A DNA stretch of 64,000 bases, from assembly GCA_013152205.1 (NCBI GenBank), contig JAADGV010000102.1:1-64000 (forward strand), in the 5' to 3' direction. Made by a program: the position numbers and the translations under genes. The DNA comes from Planctomycetota bacterium. GTDB taxonomy: Bacteria > Planctomycetota > Planctomycetia > Pirellulales > Lacipirellulaceae. The notes beneath the pieces are model-generated. The model ran no database searches. It was not told where the DNA came from and saw only the letters and a program-made list of their open reading frames with translations. Positions 26,601 through 33,597 of this stretch are shown here, in pieces. Positions within the stretch are counted from its first letter, which is position 1. Each line of letters opens with the position of its first letter.

Positions 26601-27341
26601 AAACAGGGCGAAGACGTCCGCCAAATGCTGATCGAATACAGCCGAAAAAACAACGCCCGTGCCAACGAAGTGGCAGCCGAAGCACAACAGCGTGTCGAGG
26701 CGTTGTTTGCCGAAGCAGGAACGAATGTCACTCTGGGGCAAGCAACCGGCAACAACGGAAAGCTCGACGATCTGGGCGATTGGCTACGAGAATCGTGCCA
26801 GAAAGAGTTTTCCACCGAAACGCTGGCGAAACTCGACCACGAGGAGGCCCAACGCCGCGTCTCGCAAATTGTCGAAGACCGATACCGCCCAGAGATGAGG
26901 CGAATGGAACGAGCGTTGCTCTTGCAGCTACTCGATCAGGCATGGAAAGAACATTTGCTAGCGATGGACCACCTGCGGTCCAGCGTCGGGTTGCGAGGCT
27001 ACGCGCAGATCGATCCCAAGGTCGAGTACAAGCGCGAAGGCATGAGGATGTTCGAGGCCATGTGGAGTTCAGTGGCCAACTACGTGACCGACCTCATCTT
27101 CAAAATGGAGCAGTTGGACGAAGGCTTTGTGGGCAGCACTTGGCAAGAGTCGGCTGCCATTCACGAAGAAGCACCCAGCACATCCGACATTACACAACAG
27201 CAGAAAGCCGCGATTGAAGGCACCGACGCCAAACAAAAAATCGAACCGATTCGCAATCGACAAGAAAAAGTCGGCCGCAATCAGCCTTGCCCATGCGGAA
27301 GCGGAAAAAAGTACAAAAACTGCTGCATGAAGGGCGGATAA
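23652..27341 (+). CDS. secA: Preprotein translocase ATPase SecA with insertions
   Basis: 1229 residues against about 900 in Escherichia coli. NBD1 has MVTGEGKTLVATLP (~122-135) and VDEVDNILIDEARTPLIISG (~236); the family motifs MRHYDVQMIGGM and GRGTDIVLGGNP are present. A segment at ~457-505 (VTLKNGAEYVGKLVDEDEQS then VTVEL...VPRAKI) interrupts NBD2 just before GRPILVGTVSIEKSE and looks like a small Sm/SH3-type barrel. A second expansion occupies ~750-1060 before the helical wing (AWKEHLLAMDHLRSSVGLRGYAQ). The C-terminus is a SEC-C zinc motif (GRNQPCPCGSGKKYKNCC) that binds SecB or ribosomes. The ATG at 23652 is the first ATG in frame; an upstream TTG gives no family-like sequence. SecA drives export through SecYEG. 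Confidence 0.95.
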   Translation: MEVLERIWEILAGFGNGIMSRFERAITVLFGSANARFLKRLQPKVNAISALEAKYQAMTNEQLQEQTAEFRQRLEAGETVDDLLVEAFALCREAGKRFLAMRHYDVQMIGGMILHEGNIAEMVTGEGKTLVATLPAYLNALTGKGVHIITVNDYLARRDMEWMAPLYTGLGLTVDAIWSGMEPDERQDAYACDITYGTNNEFGFDYLRDNMKQAARDDDRYPKSQQQAQGNLHFAIVDEVDNILIDEARTPLIISGPARDDITKYQKADKIAKQLKPNAHFEVKEKEHSAHLTDEGIREAERLAGVESFYTAGNMQWPHLIDNSLKAHHLYKLDVNYVIQQGKIVIVDEFTGRLMEGRQWSDGLHQAVEAKEGVQIKEENQTLATITLQNFFKLYKKISGMTGTALTEAGEFWKIYKLDVIGVPTNREMRRLEHPDVILRTEREKYGSIADEIERLTRHTTVTLKNGAEYVGKLVDEDEQSVTVELAEDRKKETVPRAKITHIQQPGRPILVGTVSIEKSERLSSLLGKRGVKHEVLNAKQHKREAEIVAQAGRLCAVTIATNMAGRGTDIVLGGNPETMAWAQLQDKYPTRLDVPQEEWDQLVAQIDRREKMKEQGEEVKKIGGLHIIGTERHESRRIDLQLRGRCGRQGDPGSSRFFLSLEDDLMRIFAGEWVKNILTRLGMQEGEAIESKLVTRRVEGAQKKVEERNFEIRKNLLEYDEVMDEQRKRVYGYRQKILDGVNCRDLIVEMINEQLDEHLQVFLDSEYGTDSYAAAAGGLLNVQLTARDYRNTSFGDAQRMARDEAYRLAESQIFDAVEENLPEDEDQSEWNWSALAKWSALRWGTNYRDRDLKKIGREHLSEALIKDATKAIEKVDLADFQRLFDPDFGVKTACAWLRDKFGIELAPDEMGELEKPAFIELAHERAQESYDERESEYPVLAGLYRFASRDRSGNRRGFQREELVEWAKNRFGVELTLDDLRNKQGEDVRQMLIEYSRKNNARANEVAAEAQQRVEALFAEAGTNVTLGQATGNNGKLDDLGDWLRESCQKEFSTETLAKLDHEEAQRRVSQIVEDRYRPEMRRMERALLLQLLDQAWKEHLLAMDHLRSSVGLRGYAQIDPKVEYKREGMRMFEAMWSSVANYVTDLIFKMEQLDEGFVGSTWQESAAIHEEAPSTSDITQQQKAAIEGTDAKQKIEPIRNRQEKVGRNQPCPCGSGKKYKNCCMKGG

Positions 27342-27445
27342 AACCAAAACACTTTTGCGATCACCCCCCGTTAGCGTCGGCGGTCGCGCCGAAAAAAAGT
27401 TCCAAACAAAATCCCATCGTATTCCACCCGGGAAAGGAATCCCGA

Positions 27446-28843
27446 ATGCCCCTCTTTTTCGCCTGGCTACTAAACAGCGCCTACCTGATGCTCCTACTGC
27501 TGGCGTCGCCATGGCTTGCATGGTCGGCGTTCAAGCATGGGAAATACCGAGAAGGCTTTAGCGAGAAACTGCTGGGTCGCGTAACCCCACGCACCAGCGA
27601 CCGCCCCTGCGTTTGGCTCCACGCAGTAAGCGTCGGCGAAGTCAATCTATTGGAGACGACCCTCGCCGAACTCAAAAGCCGCCATCCCGATTGGGACTTG
27701 GTGATCTCCACGACAACAAAAGCTGGTTACGACCTAGCCTCCCGTAAATACTCGCCAGATTATTCGGTTTTTTATTGCCCCCTCGATTTCAGTTGGGCAG
27801 CAACCACCGCCATGCGGCGCGTACGCCCCAATCTGCTAGTGCTGGCCGAGCTGGAACTTTGGCCCAATCTGATCCGAGCCGCAAAGCAGCACGGGGCAAA
27901 AGTGGCAATCATCAACGGCCGCATGGGCGACAAAAGCTTTCGAGGCTATCACCGTTTTCGCTGGTTGGTGCGACCAATTCTAAGACAGATCGATGTCATC
28001 GCTGCCCAAAACGAAGAGATTGCCGAACGCTTCAAAAGTTGTGGTGCGATCCAGTCAACCGTAACGACAACCGGCTCGCTAAAATTCGAGGGTGCCCAAA
28101 CCGACCGCCAAAACGAAAAAACCCGCTCGCTTCAGGCATTAGCAGGAATGGCGGACAGCGATATCGTATTTCTAGCCGGCAGTACCCAGGAGCCAGAAGA
28201 GGCCTATGCCCTCGGTATTTTCCAAACGCTCGCAGCAGAGTATCCACAACTGAGGCTAGTAATCGTACCCCGCCACCCCCAGCGTTTCGAGGAAGTAGCA
28301 CGTCTACTAAACGAGTCAGGCACAGATTGGCAACGCCGAAGCAAACTAACCCCAGCGACCCATAGCAGCAAAGCAAATAACCACGATGCTACAAATAACA
28401 GCAATGCTACAAATAGCCGCGATGCTACGCATCGCCGGAAAAAAAGAGTTCTACTAGTAGACACCATCGGCGAACTAGGAGCATGGTGGGGAACCGCCAC
28501 CATCGGCTTCGTAGGCGGTACCTTCGGATCGCGCGGCGGCCAAAATATGCTAGAGCCAGCCGCCTACGGCGTAGCCACTTGTTTTGGGCCAAACACCTGG
28601 AACTTCCGCGACATCGTAGCTCAGCTACGAAGCGTCGACGGAGCGAAAATTGTCCAAGACCGACATGCACTTGAGCAATTCGTACGGCAATCGCTACTCG
28701 ACCCCAACTCCGCAAAACAACTCGGCGCCCGCGCCCAACAGCTTGTGCTTACTCAGCAAGGAGCAACCAAGCGAACCATCGATTTGCTAGAGCCCCTGGT
28801 AACCACCAAACGCAAAGTCACTCAGCCGCGCAACGCGGCCTAG
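27446..28843 (+). CDS. waaA: 3-deoxy-D-manno-octulosonic acid transferase
   Basis: 465 residues from ATG 27446, which follows GGAAAGGAA; the 53 codons before it overlap secA and are rejected. An N-terminal membrane anchor (AWLLNSAYLMLLLLASPWLAWSAF) precedes the GT-B fold, with WLHAVSVGEVNLLE (catalytic Glu region), LELWPNLI and, near the end, GFVGGTFGSRGGQNMLEPAAYG, all typical of KDO transferase. It adds KDO from CMP-KDO to lipid A precursor at the inner membrane. An 18-bp tandem repeat inserts three hexapeptides after residue ~309, ahead of the CMP-KDO-binding lobe. Together with lpxK at 54093 it indicates that the cell makes KDO-lipid A. Confidence 0.95.
   Translation: MPLFFAWLLNSAYLMLLLLASPWLAWSAFKHGKYREGFSEKLLGRVTPRTSDRPCVWLHAVSVGEVNLLETTLAELKSRHPDWDLVISTTTKAGYDLASRKYSPDYSVFYCPLDFSWAATTAMRRVRPNLLVLAELELWPNLIRAAKQHGAKVAIINGRMGDKSFRGYHRFRWLVRPILRQIDVIAAQNEEIAERFKSCGAIQSTVTTTGSLKFEGAQTDRQNEKTRSLQALAGMADSDIVFLAGSTQEPEEAYALGIFQTLAAEYPQLRLVIVPRHPQRFEEVARLLNESGTDWQRRSKLTPATHSSKANNHDATNNSNATNSRDATHRRKKRVLLVDTIGELGAWWGTATIGFVGGTFGSRGGQNMLEPAAYGVATCFGPNTWNFRDIVAQLRSVDGAKIVQDRHALEQFVRQSLLDPNSAKQLGARAQQLVLTQQGATKRTIDLLEPLVTTKRKVTQPRNAA
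28375..28428 (+). repeat. In-frame 18-bp tandem repeat inside waaA
   Basis: Three 18-base units at 28375, 28393 and 28411 (AAATAACCACGATGCTAC and variants) encode NNHDAT, NNSNAT and NSRDAT. The frame is kept. The unit falls between two ordinary parts of the enzyme, so it probably forms a surface loop. Confidence 0.85.
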
Positions 28844-28951
28844 AGCAACGTACCAATTGACATTCCCAAGAGTCACTTGATCCCAAACCAAATTCGTTAG
28901 CGGTGTCGGCCACGACACCCTCTCGCAAAACACGCTTGCAAACAGAAAAAA
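28841..28951 (+). repeat. Dispersed repeat family C, copy 2
   Basis: It begins with TAGAGCAACGTACCAATTGA, continues with AGAGTCACTTGATCCC, then the core ATTCGTTAGCGGTGTCGG, TGTCG-GCCA-CGACA and CAAACAGAAAAAA. It shares the whole 105-base extent with copy 3 (33307) and the core with the others. It starts at the waaA stop codon. Confidence 0.85.
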
Positions 28952-28984
28952 CGCTCAGAAAACAAACGATTTGCGAGCTTGTGC

Positions 28985-29164
28985 CAGGACGATTGCAAAG
29001 TCACAATTGCACAAAATCTATCGCAAAAAATTGAACCACGGAGGACGCGGAGGGCCACAGAGAAAAGCTGTTTTTCTGCCTCCCTCTGCGATACTCCGTG
29101 TCCTCCGTGGTGATTCTTTTTTCCTAAATTTTAGTCAAACGCACCGACTTTGCAATCGTCCTGG
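28985..29164. mobile_element. MITE-like element, copy 1
   Basis: Terminal inverted repeats CAGGACGATTGCAAAGTC (28985-29002) and its exact inverse (29146-29163) bound the element. A second, inner inverted repeat is TTGAACCACGGAGGACGCGG against CTCCGTGTCCTCCGTGGTG. Flanks AGCTTGTGC (28976-28984) and GGCTTGTGC (29165-29173) match at 8 of 9 bases, as a target duplication would. There is no open frame of note. It is non-autonomous, and no matching transposase lies in the window. Confidence 0.8.
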
Positions 29165-29199
29165 GGCTTGTGCGTAAGCGATGTCTTCCCGAACCTCCC

Positions 29200-30042
29200 C
29201 TACGAAATCACAGCTTTATCAGGCTCGTCGGCCACCACATGCTCGTGGTTGTGAATATGCTCGGGACAGTAGCAACACTGCCCATCACACTTCGAGCAAT
29301 AACGAAAAAGCGTCTTGGGCGAGGTTTTTCGATCAAGCCCGCAGACTAGGCACTGATGCGCCAGTTGTTTCGAAGCGGTGACAACCTTCGCCTGATACGA
29401 TCGACGACGCTGTCCGCTTTTGAAATCGCGCCAATGCTCGCGCCCGAAGAAAACTAGATAGTTAAGAACCGAAGCGACGATCAACATACGCGACATACCA
29501 CTGCCCGTTAATAGTCCATAGCCATAGCCGATCCAGGCCAATAGCGCCAGCCACTTAATCTGAATGGGCAAAATGAAGAAAATGTTGAGTACGAAACTGG
29601 GAAACAACCGTGCAAATGCTAAAAACACGGTGCCATAGAGGAAACTATTACTTGCCAGAAGGTCGGAGCCGAATCCCCAGGCAACAAACACAGCAGCAAG
29701 GTTGGCCAAATATCCAAGCAATAAAAAGGCGTTGTAGCGAACCACTCCCCATTGCTGTTCCAATGCAGTTCCGTACCGGTAGAACAGCATGCAATAGAAA
29801 ACAAGGAACAACGGACTGATGGGAGGCGGGACGAACAAAAACGTGACCAACCGCCAAATTTCGCCAGCCATCACAGCGCTGGGAAGCAAATCGAGTTTTG
29901 CCAGCACATTGCCGCCCAACCCTTGCCCTCCACGCATCGCCGAAAGTACGTACAGCATCACTTGGCCAGCGATGATTAGCACGGTGATATTCGGGACGGC
30001 CCAACGGCCAAATTTGCGTTCAAGTCGGTTAATCAAGCTCAT
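29200..30042 (-). CDS. Rhomboid-like membrane protein with C-terminal zinc-type cluster
   Basis: 280 residues. About six TM segments run from residue 17 to 195 (ITVLIIAGQVMLYVLSAM; EIWRLVTFLFVPP; NAFLLLGYLANLAAVFVAW; VFLAFARLFPSFVLNIFFI; WLALLAWIGYGYGLL; MLIVASVLNYLVFFGREHW). The WRLVTFLFVP segment resembles rhomboid L1/TM1. The place of the catalytic G-x-S-G reads ASNSFLYG, without a clear serine-histidine pair, so a proteolytic role is doubtful; a derlin-type pseudoprotease is possible. The C-terminus (HQCLVCG, YCSKCDGQCCYCPEHIHNHEH) has eight or more Cys/His and probably binds zinc. It ends 36 bases from the MITE-like element. Function unknown. Confidence 0.7.
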   Translation of the reverse strand: MSLINRLERKFGRWAVPNITVLIIAGQVMLYVLSAMRGGQGLGGNVLAKLDLLPSAVMAGEIWRLVTFLFVPPPISPLFLVFYCMLFYRYGTALEQQWGVVRYNAFLLLGYLANLAAVFVAWGFGSDLLASNSFLYGTVFLAFARLFPSFVLNIFFILPIQIKWLALLAWIGYGYGLLTGSGMSRMLIVASVLNYLVFFGREHWRDFKSGQRRRSYQAKVVTASKQLAHQCLVCGLDRKTSPKTLFRYCSKCDGQCCYCPEHIHNHEHVVADEPDKAVIS

Positions 30043-30089
30043 GCCTAGAATGGACCCTTTTTCACGCGAATGATCAAGACCGAGAGGGG

Positions 30090-30131
30090 AGAGGTCAGGG
30101 ACTAGAGGTCAGGGACTAGAGGTCGGAGGCC
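30090..30131. repeat. Three tandem 14-bp units
   Basis: AGAGGTCAGGGACT is repeated at 30090 and 30104, with a degenerate third copy at 30118. A C-rich inverse (TTCTCTAGTCCCCAACCTCC, then AGCCCCCAGCCCC) follows to about 30185. The same C-rich motif recurs at 31211 and 52525. Confidence 0.7.
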
Positions 30132-30190
30132 AGAAGTCGCTTCTCTAGTCCCCAACCTCCAACCCCTAGCCCCCAGCCCCCTCCCCAACC

Positions 30191-30196
30191 TATAAT
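30191..30196 (+). promoter_or_regulatory. -10 box nine bases before the ABC ATPase start
   Basis: TATAAT ends nine bases before ATG 30206. A transcript from it would begin two or three bases before the start codon, and no ribosome-binding site is visible, so the mRNA is probably leaderless. Confidence 0.5.
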
Positions 30197-30205
30197 CTCC
30201 TGCTT

Positions 30206-31234
30206 ATGAATGCTATTGAAATCCGTGGACTCAAAAAGTCGTACCGCGTCTATCAAAAAAAAGAAGGCTTGTGGGCTTCGTTGACTGGTTTGTTCCAGCG
30301 AGAGTATCGCGACGTCGAGGCGGTGCGCGGAATCGATCTGGATGTCGAGCAGGGCGAGTTCGTAGCTTTTTTGGGCCCTAACGGTGCCGGCAAGACGACC
30401 ACCCTCAAGTTACTCTCCGGCGTGATTAGTCCCAGCGGCGGTCAGGCGCGTGTGCTAGGGCATGTCCCTTGGCAACGAGAAAACGAATATCGCCGACGCT
30501 TTGCGCTGGTGATGGGCCAAAAAAACCAACTCTGGTGGGATCTTCCGGCTCAAGAATCTTTTCGCCTTCATCAGAAAATCTACCGCATTGATACCGACCA
30601 ATTTCAACGCACTCTCGACGAATTGGTCGACATGCTAGATGTGCGACATGTGCTAAAGCAGCCTGTCCGCGAGCTTTCACTGGGCGAGCGAATGAAGATG
30701 GAGCTAACTGCCGCCCTGTTGCACTCGCCCGAGGTGCTGTTTCTCGACGAGCCGACGATCGGCCTCGACGTAATCGCCCAACACAACGTGCAGAAATTTT
30801 TGAAGCACTACCAAGAAAAACGCAAGATTACGATCTTGCTCACCAGCCACTACATGAAAGACATCGCCGCCCTCTGCCGTCGGGTTGTGATTATCGCCCA
30901 CGGCGACATCATGTACGATGGGTCGCTGGCAGGAATTGTCGATCGATTCAGCGGACACAAAGTGCTGTCGTTGCAGTTTGCCGATGGCCGCATGCCCAGC
31001 GACCTGGCCCGCTACGGCGAGGTATTAGAGGTCGTCGAACCCAAAGCCCGCCTGAAAGTCGACCGTAGCAGTATCGCCAAAGTGCTTTCCTCGGTGCTAG
31101 CCAACCACACGATCGAAGACGTCAGCGTCGAAGACCCACCGTTAGAAGATGTCATCGCCGAAATGTTCGCCCTCTCCGCAGAAGACGATCAGACAGCGCC
31201 AAACAATTCCCCAGTCCCTAGCCCCCAACCATAA
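30206..31234 (+). CDS. ABC-2 type exporter ATP-binding protein
   Basis: 342 residues. Walker [14 protein letters not shown] (residues ~57-69), Q-loop [12 protein letters not shown], signature [32 protein letters not shown] including Walker B, and H-loop [10 protein letters not shown] are all intact. The [24 protein letters not shown] start and the viologen-exporter/NatA-like C-terminal ~90 residues fit ATPases paired with PF06182-type ABC-2 permeases, which are the next two genes. The last dozen residues ([12 protein letters not shown]) come from a C-rich intergenic repeat that has extended the frame. The cargo is unknown; one permease is frameshifted, so function depends on that break. Confidence 0.9.
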   Translation: MNAIEIRGLKKSYRVYQKKEGLWASLTGLFQREYRDVEAVRGIDLDVEQGEFVAFLGPNGAGKTTTLKLLSGVISPSGGQARVLGHVPWQRENEYRRRFALVMGQKNQLWWDLPAQESFRLHQKIYRIDTDQFQRTLDELVDMLDVRHVLKQPVRELSLGERMKMELTAALLHSPEVLFLDEPTIGLDVIAQHNVQKFLKHYQEKRKITILLTSHYMKDIAALCRRVVIIAHGDIMYDGSLAGIVDRFSGHKVLSLQFADGRMPSDLARYGEVLEVVEPKARLKVDRSSIAKVLSSVLANHTIEDVSVEDPPLEDVIAEMFALSAEDDQTAPNNSPVPSPQP

Positions 31235-31282
31235 CAAAATCAACCAAGCACCAACGCTCGTAAAAAAACTACAAATTAGATG

Positions 31283-31425
31283 CTCGCAGAGACGCTAAGA
31301 CGGCAGAGCTACAGTATTTCAGTTTTCTCTGCGGTCTCAGCGTCTCTGCGAGACAATCCTTTTTCTTGTTTCCTTTGCGACTTAGCGCCTTTGCGAGAAA
31401 TTCTTACCTATTTGGTTGCGGCCCT
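31283..31425. repeat. Palindromic repeat family E, two adjacent parts
   Basis: CTCGCAGAGACGCTAAGACG (31283) and its inverse GTCTCAGCGTCTCTGCGAG (31334-31352) flank a short spacer. From 31371, TTTGCGACTTAGCGCCTTTG and GAGAAATTCTTACCTATTTG repeat, in reverse, the sequence at 50463-50516. No gene lies in 31235-31469. Confidence 0.75.
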
Positions 31426-31469
31426 GCCGCCCTATGTTCATCCGTGGCTAATTTTTTAGTTTCAAGAAA

Positions 31470-32293
31470 ATGCTTGCTCGCACTCTCACTTACTGGACGA
31501 TCCTAAAAATCTGCGTCGAAGAGCGGCTCGTCTATCGGGGCGACTTTGCGCTCGGCACGCTGATGCGGTTCATGCCGATTGTCAGATTTTCCTCTGGACC
31601 GCCGTCTTTGCAGCGGCAGGATCGAAGCATATTGCTGGCTACACGTCAGAAGAAATCATTGCTTACTATCTATTGACCATGCTAGCACGCGCATTTTCCA
31701 GCATGCCCGGTTTGGCGTCGGGCATCGCGCGCCAAGTGCGCGATGGCGAGATCAAAAAGTTTCTTATTCAACCGATCGACTTGGTCACGTACCTATTGTT
31801 GGCCCGTATTGCTCACAAGCTGGTCTATTACTTAGTTGCGGCAGGGCCTTTTGCGCTGGTCTACTTTTTGTGTCGTAGTTATTTCCCGGGCTGGCCCGAA
31901 CCAAGTGTCTTCGGCGCATTCTTGTTATCGTTGATCTTGGCGTTTATGTTGGGATTTTTCCTAGAAGCAACGATGGGCATGATCGCTTTCTGGTTCTTAG
32001 AGGTAACCTCGCTGCTATTTGTCTACATGCTGTTCACGTTCTTTCTCTCGGGGCACATGTTTCCACTAGAAATTCTCCAGGAAGAGCTTCCCCGCTTCTG
32101 GTCGTCGTTAATCGACTTCCTGCCGTTCAAGTACATGGCCTACTATCCGGCAGCAATTTTCCTTGGCAAAGTGCAAGGGCCAGAGCTAGTACGAGGTCTG
32201 ATGATCCAAGCAGGCTGGGTAGTATTTTTTATCATCCTCTGCCGCCTAACCATGCAAGCCGGCTTCCGACGCTACAGCGGCTACGGCGGATAA
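31470..32293 (+). pseudogene. ABC-2 permease interrupted by a one-base frameshift
   Basis: The frame from ATG 31470 gives MLARTLTYWTILKICVEERLVYRGDFALGTLMRFMPIV, a start much like that of the downstream permease. It then loses sense near 31583. The frame beginning at CAG 31583 reads QIFLWTAVFAAAGSKHIAGY and EEIIAYYLLT, and continues to the stop at 32293. One missing base (GTCAG for GTCCAG) accounts for it, and repair would give about 274 residues, matching the 273-residue partner. About six TM segments are present. Either the gene is inactivated or the base was lost in sequencing. If intact it would be one half of the ABC-2 exporter, with 30206 as ATPase. Confidence 0.8.
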
Positions 32294-32336
32294 ACATCAA
32301 CAATCTTAAATCAACAATCAAACATCAAACATCCCC

Positions 32337-33158
32337 ATGCCCCACCACCCTTCATATCTTGGCGTTTTCCTGACGTTTGCTCGCAACAGCTTGATTCGCG
32401 ACATGATGTTCCGGGCCAACTTCATCATCGAAGCCATCTCGTCGGTTTCGTGGATGGCCATGAACTTGGGGTTCTATGCCATCGTGTATCAGAAAACCGA
32501 CCACATCGCCGGCTGGGGACGCTACGAGTTTTTTGTCTTTATTGCCACCACGATGCTAATCAATAGCATTGTCCAAACGTTTTTCATGCCCAATGCGCAA
32601 GAGTTGAGCGAACTGGTGCGCACCGGCGGGCTCGACTTCGCTTTGTTAAAACCGATCGATACGCAATTCTTAGTTTCGTTGCATCGAGTGAACTGGGCAT
32701 CGCTGGGCAACTTTGTCGTTGCGCTGGCTTTGCTCGGCTACTCGGTCCCTCGAGTCGAAGGGTTTGAGTTTTCCCCCTGGCAACTAGTGTTATATCCTGT
32801 TTACGTCATCCTTGGTGTATTCATTTTATACAGCGTGATGATTGCCTTGGCAGCAACCAGTATTTGGCTGGGCCGAAACCAATCGCTCTACGACTTCTGG
32901 TTTTACATCACCAACTTTTCTCGCTACCCCATGGAAATATACCAAGGCCCCTGGGGAACACCATTGCGACAAATCTTTACGTTTGTGATCCCAATTCTGG
33001 TAGTAATCAACGTACCCGCAAGAATAATGGCATGGCCCCTGTCAGCAGACCAAGCTCCCCTGGCCGTCTTCGCCGTGCTTGCAACCGCAATGAGCCTACT
33101 AGGCAGCCGCTGGGTCTTCAAAAAAGCCCTATGGAGCTACCGAAGCGCCAGCAGCTAA
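32337..33158 (+). CDS. ABC-2 family permease (PF06182-like)
   Basis: 273 residues with six likely TM helices. The N-terminus YLGVFLTFARNSLIRDMMFRANFIIEAI and the central LSELVRTGGLDFALLKPIDTQFLVSLHR are typical of ABC-2 permeases of the viologen-exporter type (the LxxPxxxxF element), and MEIYQGPWGTPLRQIFTFVIPILVVINVPARIM ends the family fold. It lies 43 bases after the frameshifted permease and belongs to the same transcription unit as the ATPase at 30206. It probably pairs with its homologue as a heterodimer; cargo unknown. Confidence 0.85.
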   Translation: MPHHPSYLGVFLTFARNSLIRDMMFRANFIIEAISSVSWMAMNLGFYAIVYQKTDHIAGWGRYEFFVFIATTMLINSIVQTFFMPNAQELSELVRTGGLDFALLKPIDTQFLVSLHRVNWASLGNFVVALALLGYSVPRVEGFEFSPWQLVLYPVYVILGVFILYSVMIALAATSIWLGRNQSLYDFWFYITNFSRYPMEIYQGPWGTPLRQIFTFVIPILVVINVPARIMAWPLSADQAPLAVFAVLATAMSLLGSRWVFKKALWSYRSASS

Positions 33159-33185
33159 GTTAACCACTGAGTCGCCCACAGAGTC

Positions 33186-33201
33186 GCGCCCGTAAGGAAG
33201 C
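33186..33201. repeat. Short dispersed repeat J, copy 1
   Basis: GCGCCCGTAAGGAAGC is identical to 47371-47386, where it forms the end of a coding region. Both copies are followed by a C-run. Confidence 0.6.
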
Positions 33202-33306
33202 CCCCCCACGGTACCCCAACTCACAGAAATTCCAGCAAAAGGAAGTAATAATAAAGCAAAGCAGCCTACCCCGGATTTTTCGCCAGGATTTTACCACCAA
33301 GCAAAC

Positions 33307-33408
33307 TAGAGCAACTTACCAATTGACGTTTCCGAGAGTCACTTGATCCCCAAAGTGGATTCGTTAGCGGTGTCGGCCACGACATCCTTCCCCGCAGAAC
33401 ACACGGAT
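33307..33408 (+). repeat. Dispersed repeat family C, copy 3
   Basis: TAGAGCAACTTACCAATTGA, GAGAGTCACTTGATCCCC, the core ATTCGTTAGCGGTGTCGG and TGTCG-GCCA-CGACA are present, ending GCAGAACACACGG. It lies about 150 bases after the permease. The rest of the 33159-33597 gap holds AT-rich spacer and a TTAGCGCTGATTAGCGG fragment, with no gene. Confidence 0.85.
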
Positions 33409-33597
33409 AGTCGCTAATCGCACGTCTGTTTTTCGCATTCCTTTCGCCTATTGGCGTGTATTAGCGCTGATTAGCGGTTCCTTTTTTTGTTTGCGGCCAA
33501 AGGCCTCGCGGTGCCCTTTGCGGTAAGAAATTCAAGCCAAACCCCGCACGAAGTTTCGCCCCTCACATAAACCCACAACTGACAACTACTTCCACTT

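Noticed and set aside
28375-28428. Repeat array considered as a CRISPR-like array
   Set aside because: The 18-bp units are contiguous with no spacers and lie in frame within waaA.
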